Notes under the pieces: generated by a model
What the model saw: the letters and a program-made list of their open reading frames with translations, nothing else
Database searches by the model: none
Told to the model about the DNA's origin: nothing
Source of the DNA: an uncultured Oscillospiraceae bacterium
Lineage (GTDB): Bacteria > Bacillota > Clostridia > Oscillospirales > Oscillospiraceae
Direction: 5' to 3'
Assembly: GCA_947589745.1 (NCBI GenBank)
Contig: CANQCS010000025.1
Coordinates: 1 to 34,809, forward strand
DNA: 34,809 bases
Program-made: the position numbers and the translations under genes
Shown here: positions 1 to 8,146 of the stretch, one piece after another
Layout: every line of letters begins with the position of its first letter
How positions within the stretch are numbered: position 1 is the first letter of the stretch

Positions 1-118
1 TCTTTCCCTCGCAGCGCAGTTCCAATACTTTCAGCCGTGCGTCTGTCTGCTTATCCCGGTTTGCTTTCCTTGCCGCCACGATCTTCTGATAGTCTTCTTC
101 GCTAAATTTGTACTTCAT
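1..118 (-). CDS. IS630-type transposase, N-terminal part (runs off the window)
   Basis: The minus strand from an ATG at 118 reads MKYKFSEEDYQKIVAARK and on through KANRDKQTDARLKVLELR, 39 residues up to the window edge. This resembles the N-terminus, just before the helix-turn-helix, of IS630-family (Tc1/mariner-like DDE) transposases in Clostridia. An AAGGGTG ribosome binding site lies 7-8 bases before the ATG. An extended -10 (TGG then TATAAT) lies just upstream, as expected for an IS promoter near its end. The flank beyond about 186 is repeat-block DNA, so the element appears to sit in or beside a repeat unit. The family call is from recognition of a short stretch; the catalytic part cannot be seen. 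Confidence 0.6.
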   Translation of the reverse strand, partial: MKYKFSEEDYQKIVAARKANRDKQTDARLKVLELRCEGK

Positions 119-136
119 CTTTCGTCACCCTTTGCT

Positions 137-142
137 ATTATA
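137..142 (-). promoter_or_regulatory. Extended -10 promoter of the transposase
   Basis: On the minus strand the sequence TGGTATAAT gives a perfect -10 with an upstream TGn extension, about 19 bases before the start codon at 118. No good -35 hexamer is visible, which is usual for extended -10 promoters. Confidence 0.5.
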
Positions 143-185
143 CCACAGTTCTTCTTGCTTCGCTACTTTTTATTGGAGAATAGTA

Positions 186-1720
186 TTACATCGCCGCTCC
201 AACGAGATCGGACTTCGCCAATTTTGCTCTGTCCGATCTCACTTTTTGTTTTGCCTTTACGCATAGGCATAGCCACAGGCACTTGGCGGGCGTCTCATAA
301 ACGGCCACCTCGTGCTCCGCGCCCAAGATGCCAGCGCGATAATCATCTTGTTGCAGGCTGTCCCGAACACTTACGTTTAAGGATACGCATCTCTCCACAT
401 ACTCTTATTGCCTGCGGCGAAAAACGGCGAATATTTTGCCCCACAAAACTACTCACAAACTGACTCACAACATTATCTCGACAGGCCACATATCCACGAA
501 CGACACTTACTCACACCCTCGATCACGCGCCCGCCCAAACACCCCGGCGCCCTTCTTTACGCTGTTCCGAAACCGCAGCAGGCCCGGAACCGTAGTGCCG
601 TTCCGCCGCTGCCCGGCTCCACTCTGCACAGCCTTCGCTATTTCGCTCCGGCCGTGCGCTTTTGTCTGTAGGGATTTACACGCCTGAGCGCAGCCCCTGG
701 CATCTGGCGGGCGGCCCTGACGTTCTGTCCTTTAGAGCTTGTCAATGGACTATGGCTTTCGGGCCCTGCGCCCTTCTCTATTCTTGAACGGAATCGCAGC
801 ATACCCGAAACCGTAGGGTGGCTCTGCCGCTGCTAGATGAAGACTGTAGTATATCTGACTTCGAACGGCATCGCTGTGCAGCCTCCGCTAAAACTTATAC
901 ACGCTCCGGCTGCATCTTTCCATTGGGCCTTTTGTACATAGGCACAGCCCCTGTCATTTGGCGGGCGGCCCCGGCGTCTGTGTTTTAGAGCTGCCGAAGG
1001 ACTCTGGCATTTAGGCATTGCGCCCTTCTCTGTGTTTACCCAAAAGCGAGGCATATCCGGAACCGTAGTATCGTTCCGCCGCTGTAGGCCCGAAACTGTT
1101 GTGTGCATGATTCACTGCGGCTCCACTATGCGCGGCCTTCGCTATTTCGCTCCGGCCGTGCGCTTTTTCTGTAGAGACTTATACGCCTGAGCGAAGCCAC
1201 TGACACTTGGCGGGCGCCTCGGCATCAGCATCCTCTGCATATCCGAAACTACAAGACTGAACAGATGCGGTGTGCCCCCACGCCCGATGTGCCTGCGCTA
1301 TGATCCTCTTGTTGCAGGCTGTCCCAAATGTTTACATGTATGGGAACGCATCTTTTACACTTACCACCTGTGGCAAAGGCGAATACTTGGACTACTCACA
1401 GGCCGACTCACACCCCAACTCAAACATGGCGCCCTTCTTTCCACTGACCCGAAAACGCAGCTTACCCGAAACTGTAGTGCCGCTCCGCCGCTGCAGAGCC
1501 TGAACTGTTGTACCCATGACTCACAACGGCTCCACTATGCACAGCCTTCGCTATTTCGCTCCGGCCGTGCGCTTTTATCTATGGGGGACTCACACGCCTG
1601 GGCGAAGCCCCTAACACCTGGCGGGCGACCCTGACGTTCTGTCCTTTAGAGCTTGTCAATGGACTATGGCTTTCAGTATCATTACTTATCATGTCATGTT
1701 ATGTCCTGCCAACTTTAAGG
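186..1720 (-). repeat. Degenerate structured-repeat block 1 (sense strand minus)
   Basis: This stretch has no credible gene. It holds about five copies of a unit recognised by a conserved run of landmarks. On the plus strand these are GCGCCCTTCT (549, 769, 1020, 1430), then CCGTTCCGCCGCTGC, then a hairpin with loop TTCGCTATTTCGCTCC, then a CTGGCGGGCG box. The hairpins are at 204-240, 626-657, 878-913, 1130-1161 and 1539-1570. Tandem units are about 220-250 bp apart; the wider gap (1020 to 1430) contains a partial second module (about 1240-1330), and another partial one lies at about 300-370. A 46-bp stretch at 715-760 recurs identically at 1629-1674. 'Sense' here means the strand on which the loop reads GGAGCGAAATAGCGAA. 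Confidence 0.8.
204..240 (-). ncRNA. Variant repeat hairpin with swapped stem
   Basis: A perfect 10-bp stem (204-213 GAGATCGGAC, 231-240 GTCCGATCTC) encloses a 17-base loop reading AGAGCAAAATTGGCGAA on the minus strand. The loop resembles the constant loop of the repeat family (GGAGCGAAATAGCGAA) while the stem is unrelated to the usual one. The sequence GTTGGAGCGGCG after the stem matches the GTGGAGCCGCGG that follows the hairpin in other units. On the plus strand the stem is followed by ACTTTTTGTTTT, so a rho-independent terminator is an alternative reading. Confidence 0.5.
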
Positions 1721-1879
1721 CGCATCTCATATAGCAGGATAATCAAGTTCACTCACGACGACCATAGATCCATGTGCCTACGAGGAATCCTTAGAATAAC
1801 GCACATCAAAATTCGATTCTGACGAGGAGGAAGCGAACTATGATTTTGCTCACTGTATATGTTTAGTCTTTTCCCTCCT

Positions 1880-2000
1880 ACAGCAAGAGCATCTTCTTTG
1901 AGAGACTCTGCATCTATAGTGCGGCTGCTGCTGTTATCGCGGCCCGGCTGCGTTGCGAGGCTGTATGGGAGATGTTGAATGGCGCGGACCCGCTGCTGGT
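1880..2000. repeat. Module D, first copy
   Basis: A segment containing TCGCGGCCCGGCTG, preceded by a CCTACAGCA box and followed by GGAGATG, recurs with gaps at about 13635-13770 in the same orientation. Both copies lie at the high-coordinate end of a repeat block whose sense strand is minus (blocks 1 and 3), that is at its 5' side. The copies differ by indels that break any shared reading frame, so coding is unlikely. Confidence 0.5.
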
Positions 2001-2157
2001 ATGAGTGTAACGAGGCGCACCGCTCTTTCTCTGCTGCCCGATACTGATGTCCCCGATGTCCTTGAGGTCCCTTGGCGAGTTCCGAAAATATGGATGTGTG
2101 AGCCGCCCGCCGGGCGTCTGTGGCTATGCCTACATGAAGAAGGCTCAATGTAAGAGC

Positions 2158-2185
2158 GTAGCCGAAGCGGAATAGCGAAGGCTAC
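2158..2185 (+). ncRNA. Repeat hairpin, GTAGCC/GGCTAC stem
   Basis: A perfect 6-bp stem (2158-2163, 2180-2185) closes a 16-base loop, GAAGCGGAATAGCGAA. Compared with GCACGGCC/GGCTGTGC at 3404-3435 and GCAGTC/GACTGC at 11887-11914, both sides of the stem have changed together while the loop is nearly constant. Confidence 0.55.
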
Positions 2186-3147
2186 AAAGCGATGCCGTTT
2201 GATGTCCAGTCCACTACAGTTTTCCACCAAGCAGCGGCAGAGCGCCCTTACGGTTCCGGACGAGCTGCAGTTTCGGGTAAGCACGGAGAAGGGCGCCGGA
2301 CCTGAATGCCAGTGGCCCCTAGCAAGCTTTGAAAGAGCAGGTGTTGAGGACGCCCGCCAGGATGTCAGGGGCTGTGCCTAAGTGTGAAAGGCTCAATGTA
2401 AAAGAGCGGCCGGAGCGGCATAGCGCAGGCTGCAAAGCGGAGCCGTTTGAAGTCCAGTCCACTACAGTTTTCCACCATGCAGCGGCAGAGCGCCCTTGCG
2501 GTTCCGGGCGAGCTGCGATTCCAGGACAGTATAAGGAAGGGCGCCGTAATATGAGTAGACATAAGAGTGCGCACTTCGGATGGGTCATTCCCCTTTTTCC
2601 GTCGTAGGTGATAAGTAGTCAAAAGGAGAGGCAGTCCTTGAACGCAGGTATTAGGGACAGCCTACAGCAAGATGGTGATCGCGTTGGCATCTTAGGTATC
2701 GGGGCACGCCACAGTCATCCGGGAAGCTCCGCACGCCCACCGTGCTGTAAGGCAGCAAAAGGCGGAACGCTTGCGTCTTCGCCGGGATGATTGGGAAGAT
2801 ACTCTGTCATACAGTCACGAATGCGCCGAGGGAACAAGAACGCCTGGGACGCCCGCAAGGTGTCTGTGGCTGCGCCTCTGCGAAAAAGGCTCAATACAAG
2901 AGCGCAGACGGAGCGGCATAGCGGAGGCTGCACAGCGATGCCGTCTAAGGTCAGACTTACTACGGTTCTCGCTCAGCAGCGGCAGAGCGCCCCTACGGTT
3001 CCAGCAGAGCCGCGTTTCCGGGTAAGCGTAAGGAAGGGCGCAGTGAACTGGATGTCAGGGCCTCCGGCAATCTCCGAAAGCATAGGCGTCTGGGCCGCCC
3101 GCCGGATGCCTGTGGCTGCGCCTGAGCGTAAAAGCTCAATAAAAAAG

Positions 3148-3186
3148 GCGGAACTTGACAGTGCTCAAAGCAGCGTCAAATTCCGC
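3148..3186 (+). ncRNA. Repeat hairpin with long unrelated stem
   Basis: A 12-bp stem (3148-3159 GCGGAACTTGAC, 3175-3186 GTCAAATTCCGC, one mismatch) closes a 15-base loop, AGTGCTCAAAGCAGC. It sits where the usual hairpin sits: the GGCTGCGCCTGAGCGT box precedes it and the ACTACGGTTCCG box follows. Confidence 0.5.
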
Positions 3187-3403
3187 GGGGCGGCGCCGTA
3201 ACGTCTCATCACTACGGTTCCGTATATGCAGGCGCCAGACCACTACGGTTTTGGGAAAGCTGGGTTTCCGGGCCAGAATGGAGAAGGGCGCAGTGGATTG
3301 GATGTCATGGCTTCTCGGCAAATCTTTGAAAGAGTAAATGTCAGGGTCGCCCGCTGAATGCTGGGGGCTTCGCCCAGGCGTGTGAGTCCCCTCAGATAAA
3401 AGC

Positions 3404-3435
3404 GCACGGCCGGAGCGAAATAGCGAAGGCTGTGC
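3404..3435 (+). ncRNA. Repeat hairpin, type I consensus form
   Basis: An 8-bp stem GCACGGCC (3404-3411) / GGCTGTGC (3428-3435) closes the 16-base loop GGAGCGAAATAGCGAA. One pair is G-U on this strand and would be an A-C mismatch on the other strand, which favours the plus strand as the folded one here. A second hairpin just upstream (3363-3369 GGGGGCT, 3385-3391 AGTCCCC) also contains a G-U on this strand. Confidence 0.55.
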
Positions 3436-3560
3436 AGAGTGGAGCCGCGGTGGGTCATGCACACAACGGTTCCGGACCGGCAGCGGCGTAACGGCACTAC
3501 GGTTCCGGGTAAGCCGCGGTTCCGGGGCAGCGAAAAGAAGGGCGCGGAGTGTTATTGAGG

Positions 3561-3982
3561 CAGGGTAAGAGTTGGGGGAGATGTAGGATGGACCCATCCG
3601 CCAAGGTGGATGTTGGAGTACTACGGTCGAGTCGCAGCTGGGGAAGGGGGAGGAGAGGGGACATGTAGCGAAGGTAGAGACTCCACAGATGATGTATTAA
3701 CATTGTTTTTGCGCAGCGACCCGGTGCCTGAGAGTTCCCGGAGCTGCATCTCCCTGCGGTATCCGGACATCTCCGGCCGGAATGCACGTTGCCGGGGCAA
3801 GGCTTGCGGGTAAATGTCTGTATGGACAAAAACGATATAGGAGAGGAAAGAGGAGATAGGGGGGAGATGAGAGAATGACGTCACAAGAAAAGTCCGCATC
3901 CTTCAAGAGAATGCGGATGTATCTCAAAACGGATCTGATTCCATATTTTCGGAGGTCACTGCTCCCGCCTGACTCTGTGCCT
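3561..3982. other. Gene-free spacer between repeat block 2 and the AAA-ATPase-like gene
   Basis: I see no gene, repeat unit or convincing terminator here. It is purine-rich (runs of GGGGAGGAGAGGGG) and covers the place where the missing C-terminal domain of the neighbouring AAA-ATPase-like protein would be expected. No recognisable nuclease-domain remnant is visible in the minus-strand frames. Confidence 0.5.
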
Positions 3983-5458
3983 TCAGACGGCATCCTCTGC
4001 TCGATGAATGGCGGGAGGGAGCGATGAGGCAGATGCGGGCGGGCCAAGTCGTTCGAGTTTTTCGAGGATCTCAACCTGGCATACGCAAGAGACCTCTTTG
4101 TTTGGGATCGCAACATCGTAAAATTCGTTCCAGCCGGCCATCATCCTCTCACTGACCGGCGTCAGATACCCCGCCATGAGCAGGAAACTGTAGATGTATG
4201 AGGGGTTACTGTGCATCTGCGGGTATACGACATTGGAGTCTATTTTCGTTCGTAATGTCTTTCCGGACAACAGTGCTTTCAGGTCGTTTGCTATCTCATC
4301 GCCTGATACAGAGATGGCATCGTTGATGATATCATTGCTCCCTGCGGCTTGCCAGAACACCCCCGGCCGGCACCCGCTGCCGAAATAACGGATGACCGAG
4401 TATGGAGCGAAGATGTCACTGTGGCCGAACCGGTATCCGCCGTACCATTCACATATCTCATCGATCTTGTCTTCTGAATGATAGTACGCGGCCATCGTTC
4501 TGATTTCATCCGGCGTGAGTCCAAAATACTCGCTGTACCGGCTGTCCAGTACTGTATTGACTTTGATGTTGTTGAGACCGCCCAAAACACTGTCCTGGGC
4601 CAGACGCAGTATACCAGTCAGGAAACCAAACGTTAGATGCGGGTTGTCCTTCAGTCCGCCAGAGAAAAGATTCCGCAAGAAAGACACCGCCTCGTCGTAG
4701 AATCCGCAGATGTGTCCCTGCTGAATGGGAACATCGTAGTCCTCGATGATGATGACCGGCGCCACCCCATGGTGTTTGTGGAGCATGGCGGACAGGTCCC
4801 GCAGGATACCGGAAAGCTCTACTTTTGACATCTCGCCGGAGAGCAGCCTGTTGAATATCGACTTCTCAAAATCATCGCATCTCGGACTGCCTTTCAGCTC
4901 CGGGTGACGTAACGCCTCCTGTGCCAGCGTCTTCCTGATCGCTTCGTATGTGTACTCCCAGGTGTCGTACTTGCAATCTTTGAATGTGATGAAGATGACC
5001 GGATATTTTCCCTGGCAGTCCCTGTACTTCTTTCCGCATCTCCATATCTTCTTGGATCGGAAGTAAACGGATGTGTCCTTTTCCGATAGCTCAAAGAAGA
5101 CCCGGAGCATGTCCATATTGAGCGTTTTCCCAAAACCCCGCGGACGGGTGAATAACGACACCATTGGCCGTTCGTCCAAAAAGTCCCGGATCAACAGCGT
5201 CTTGTCCATATAATAGTACGAGGTCGAAGCGGTGCGGTAGTCCGAAACGCCAATGGGGAGAGGCAGCCTGTCAACATCCCGCGTCTGTTTGTCCCTGCTT
5301 CGCCGGTCAGATGGCTTTTCTGTGTTTTCCGGGACACTCCAGGAGCGGCCATGCTTCACGGCTCCCGGTACTCGGCCTGAGCTGCAGAGACCGGTGACCC
5401 ATCTTTCGGAGACACCCCATCTTTCTGCCGCCTCCTTGACCGTCATCATTCGTACCAC
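3983..5458 (-). CDS. AAA-ATPase-like protein with N-terminal HTH, C-terminally shortened
   Basis: Residues about 5-50 form a MerR/excisionase-like helix-turn-helix (MTVKEAAERWGVSERWV). The rest matches the AAA-ATPase-like family (PF09820): YYYMDKTLLI, a Walker A-like RPRGFGKT near residue 105, LRNLFSGGLKDN and YGGYRFG. Family members normally continue for roughly 120-150 residues into a PD-(D/E)XK nuclease domain. Here the protein ends soon after IPNKEVSCVCQVEIL, with a low-complexity tail, so that domain is missing. The Walker B-like site reads IIIEDYD near residue 239; the usual order is IDEYD. A GTG at 5458 with GGAGGT six bases upstream is my preferred start; the ATG at 5449 is an alternative. 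The gene stands alone between inverted repeat units. The family's function is unproven; it is often suspected to be mobile-element derived. This copy may be a decaying pseudogene. Confidence 0.75.
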   Translation of the reverse strand: MVRMMTVKEAAERWGVSERWVTGLCSSGRVPGAVKHGRSWSVPENTEKPSDRRSRDKQTRDVDRLPLPIGVSDYRTASTSYYYMDKTLLIRDFLDERPMVSLFTRPRGFGKTLNMDMLRVFFELSEKDTSVYFRSKKIWRCGKKYRDCQGKYPVIFITFKDCKYDTWEYTYEAIRKTLAQEALRHPELKGSPRCDDFEKSIFNRLLSGEMSKVELSGILRDLSAMLHKHHGVAPVIIIEDYDVPIQQGHICGFYDEAVSFLRNLFSGGLKDNPHLTFGFLTGILRLAQDSVLGGLNNIKVNTVLDSRYSEYFGLTPDEIRTMAAYYHSEDKIDEICEWYGGYRFGHSDIFAPYSVIRYFGSGCRPGVFWQAAGSNDIINDAISVSGDEIANDLKALLSGKTLRTKIDSNVVYPQMHSNPSYIYSFLLMAGYLTPVSERMMAGWNEFYDVAIPNKEVSCVCQVEILEKLERLGPPASASSLPPAIHRAEDAV

Positions 5459-5560
5459 ATCTTCACCTCCGCTCATCGCATGCGCAGGATCAACTAACAC
5501 ATGTTGATTATATCTTATATTCAGAATAATCTCAACCCCGCATGCCCGATCCTCAGGCAT

Positions 5561-5939
5561 ATCCCATTATGGATTGTCTGGACACACGGATGCTGCCTTG
5601 CTCCTCATCCGCTCTGGCAGATAGTCAAGGTCGTTGTCTATAGGGACAATTTCCCGATGAAACAGCTTTAATGTTAGGCATTCGTCAGTCACATGGGGAG
5701 AGGCCTGAGGAGATGCCTGATGCCGATAGCATCCAAGCCAGGGCAGGGGAGGGACCTTTCTCCGCCGTACCCTGTGCATTTTGTGGGCCCACCGTCTCCT
5801 CAGACATCCACTCCCATGTCCCCATACTTCGCGTCCTGCCCCCCCGGACCGGTCCCCCTGTGTTATCTCACGGCTCATCGGTCCCCGGCATCTCGCTCCT
5901 GAGCAGTATGGAAACGGGAGAGGGGAGACCTGAGAGGGA
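5561..5939. other. Gene-free spacer
   Basis: No convincing gene. A minus-strand open stretch contains REIVPIDNDLDYLPERMR (about 5590-5660), which looks more protein-like than its surroundings. I cannot assign it to a family and it has no start with a ribosome binding site. It could be a remnant of a gene destroyed by repeat expansion. Confidence 0.35.
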
Positions 5940-6270
5940 GGGCCTGGCACCCTTCTCTGCGCCTACCCGAAATCGTGGCTCACCCGGAACCGTAGGGTCG
6001 TTCCGCTGCTGCCGGTCCGGAACTGTTGCGTGTATGATTTGCTGCGGCTCCACTATGCACCGCCTTCGCTATCTCGCTCCGGCCGTGCGCTTTTATCTGT
6101 AGGGACTTACACGCTCAGGCGCAGCCCCTGGCATCCTGGCGGGCGTCCCTGACGCCTTTGTATTCGGTGATTGTCGATGGACCCTGACTTCCAGTTCACT
6201 GCGCCCTTCTCTGCGCAGACCCAGAAACGCAACTTCCCCCGAAGCCGTAGTGGTTTCGGACCTATACGCT
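5940..6270 (-). repeat. Structured-repeat unit pair right of the AAA gene (sense strand minus)
   Basis: One full unit, from CACCCTTCTCTGCGCC at 5948 with its hairpin at 6057-6088 (loop TTCGCTATCTCGCTCC on plus), is followed by the start of a second at 6207 (GCGCCCTTCTCTGCGC). The P1-type box GGCGTC-AGG-GACGCC is perfect near 6140-6155 on the minus strand. Its orientation is opposite to block 2, so the AAA-ATPase-like gene lies between inverted, inward-pointing copies. Confidence 0.75.
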
Positions 6271-6336
6271 CAAAATATGTAAGAAAGAAACAATGAGTTA
6301 TATAGATACCCACACCTTATGGCTGGGTCGATTCAT

Positions 6337-6367
6337 CCCGCGACCGACGTTGTCGGTCGGGGTTTTC
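6337..6367 (+). terminator. Terminator-like hairpin
   Basis: CGACCGAC (6341-6348), loop GTT, GTCGGTCG (6352-6359), then GGGGTTTTCTC. It would act on the plus strand, where no gene precedes it, so it may stop antisense transcription running toward the convergent pucR-type gene. On the minus strand there is no T-run. Confidence 0.4.
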
Positions 6368-6419
6368 TCGACATATTTTGTGATAAAAATAGTACGACTT
6401 TGACAACGGCCCCAATGTA

Positions 6420-7979
6420 TCACTTTCGCCTGTATTCTTTGTCCCACAAATTCAGCAGATTCATTGAGATCTTTATCCGCCCCATCTGTTCGTTTTCAAG
6501 ATCTTCCAGTGAAATACCGATAATATCTTCAATAGCTGCAATACGGTAGGACACGGTATTTCGGTGCATATTGCTCTTTTCCGCAGTTCTTTTGACATTG
6601 CAACCGTTGTCAAGATAATTATACAGAGTATTAAGCAGATCCTGCCCTTTTTCCTGAAGGCCCAACAACGGGAAAAGAATTGGGTCACAATACTTTAACG
6701 GTATCTGCCTATCCTCAGTCAGCGAATCTATAACTGCCCTACCGAAAATATCCCCGTAAAATACGATCCTGTTTCGGTCAGAGCAGTAGGAGAGACTCGT
6801 TTTTGCTTGCTGTAAAGCGGCGGTCAGGTATTCGTATCCCTTTATGCTCATGCTGACCCCTATCCTGATCCCGGTTACATCTAAAAAGCGGGATATCTCT
6901 GCAGTTAAAAATTCCTGCTCCCGTTCTTTGCTCTGCATGATCCCGATGATCTGTTTATCGTAATAATAGTATTGGAGGAACGGACAAACTCTCTTTAGCC
7001 GGCGCACATAGGAGACATATTCCTCCGGAGTGACCGGCTCCCCTACCGCATTTTTGCTGATAGCAAGCAGACTGTAATGATCGCTTTTCCGCCACTTCAT
7101 CTCCTCATAAAACTTGGACTTTAAGTCTTCAGAGACTCCTTCGCCGTTGACCAGTTTTGCAAAGACGACATGGCTGCTGTTTTCCTGCATCCCGATCTCT
7201 TTGAACAGCGCATCGGAGCATTCCAGGCGCTTCTGTATATGATAAATGATGGACAGATCCGCATTCTCATATTTCGCCGTAATTTCATCCATTGCCAAAA
7301 ATGCGATAGGCGTTCCGTTTCTGTTCCTGAGGATAGCCGAGATATATCGGTTTTCGGAGGGAATGTCTATCTCCGGATAGAAAAGAGGGACAACTGAATC
7401 CATATTTGCTTCCAGAAATCCCAGATATCCGGGTCGCAGAGCCTGAATAGAACCGAATCCATATTCAACAACATTTTTCCATATGGGATCTTCAATCGTT
7501 TCCGGAAGTTTGCCAGCGTATGCGATCAGGGAAAAGGAGGTATCAAACAGGGCGACCGGATCAGGAAAATGCCTGACTGCAATGTCCATTTGCTTTTGCA
7601 AAGGATCTCCCGCCAAAATGCTTTCCGAGAGATCTGCATCCCAGCAGTTATACAGGTCAAGGACCTGCAATAGCCTGTCATAAACCTGATCTAACTCGTC
7701 TTCCGTGTCAAGTTCAAGGATTTTCCATTTTGGCGAGATCCTCTTTCTATCCGGACATTTCCCCACAACGATAAATTTCAGTTCCTCAGCCAGATCTTGG
7801 TTTGACAATTCCAAGAAATTCGTACCAGACAACAGATATGCATAATTTTTTTTGCACTCTGTGTGCAGATTAAGACGATAAATATTGTTAATAGTCATTT
7901 CCACCGAAAACGGACTGCCCATTATCGTTGGGTGAAGATCTCCCACCTCTTTCGCTATCATTTCAATGTTTACTTTCAT
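6420..7979 (-). CDS. PucR/CdaR-type transcriptional regulator
   Basis: A 519-residue DNA-binding regulator. The C-terminus carries the PucR-family HTH (HTH_30): DNGCNVKRTAEKSNMHRN followed by TVSYRI, about residues 460-500, preceded by the typical PLLGLQEKGQDLLNTLYNYL. The long N-terminal and central part would hold the sensor and the GGDEF-like region of CdaR/PucR proteins, but no specific ligand motif is seen. The ATG at 7979 has GGGAG nine bases upstream; an in-frame TTG at 8003 lacks a better site. It lies downstream of the GcvT-like gene on the same strand with a terminator between, so it probably has its own promoter and may control that neighbour. The effector is unknown. Confidence 0.8.
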   Translation of the reverse strand: MKVNIEMIAKEVGDLHPTIMGSPFSVEMTINNIYRLNLHTECKKNYAYLLSGTNFLELSNQDLAEELKFIVVGKCPDRKRISPKWKILELDTEDELDQVYDRLLQVLDLYNCWDADLSESILAGDPLQKQMDIAVRHFPDPVALFDTSFSLIAYAGKLPETIEDPIWKNVVEYGFGSIQALRPGYLGFLEANMDSVVPLFYPEIDIPSENRYISAILRNRNGTPIAFLAMDEITAKYENADLSIIYHIQKRLECSDALFKEIGMQENSSHVVFAKLVNGEGVSEDLKSKFYEEMKWRKSDHYSLLAISKNAVGEPVTPEEYVSYVRRLKRVCPFLQYYYYDKQIIGIMQSKEREQEFLTAEISRFLDVTGIRIGVSMSIKGYEYLTAALQQAKTSLSYCSDRNRIVFYGDIFGRAVIDSLTEDRQIPLKYCDPILFPLLGLQEKGQDLLNTLYNYLDNGCNVKRTAEKSNMHRNTVSYRIAAIEDIIGISLEDLENEQMGRIKISMNLLNLWDKEYRRK

Positions 7980-8067
7980 AGCATATTTCTCCCGCTCATC
8001 CAATCTATCCTATCTACTCGAATATAGTAATATATTCACCACAAATCCCGCCCTCTGTCAATAGAAA

Positions 8068-8092
8068 ACCCCCTGCCAAAACGGCAGGGGGC
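8068..8092 (-). terminator. Rho-independent terminator of the GcvT-like gene
   Basis: Stem CCCCCTGCC (8069-8077) / GGCAGGGGG (8083-8091) with a 5-base loop; on the minus strand it is followed by TTTTCTATTG. It lies about 55 bases past the stop codon at 8147. Confidence 0.8.
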
Positions 8093-8146
8093 ACAAAAAC
8101 CAGGACAAGATGGGAAGTTTTATCCCAGGGATCCCCCTCTCAGCCT

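Larger units (their letters stand above)
2090..3560 (+). repeat. Degenerate structured-repeat block 2 (sense strand plus)
   Basis: The same family as block 1 but inverted. The GAAGGGCGC boxes that close units lie near 2288, 2527, 3033, 3283 and 3536. Hairpins are at 2158-2185, 2406-2433, 2904-2931, 3148-3186 and 3404-3435. The 2640-2820 segment is a full copy of the second module (box CCTACAGCAAGATGGTGATC, then the CGCAC/GTGC hairpin), which explains the wide 2527-3033 interval. The block ends cleanly at a unit boundary about 420 bp before the 3' end of the AAA-ATPase-like gene. No credible protein gene is present. Confidence 0.8.
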
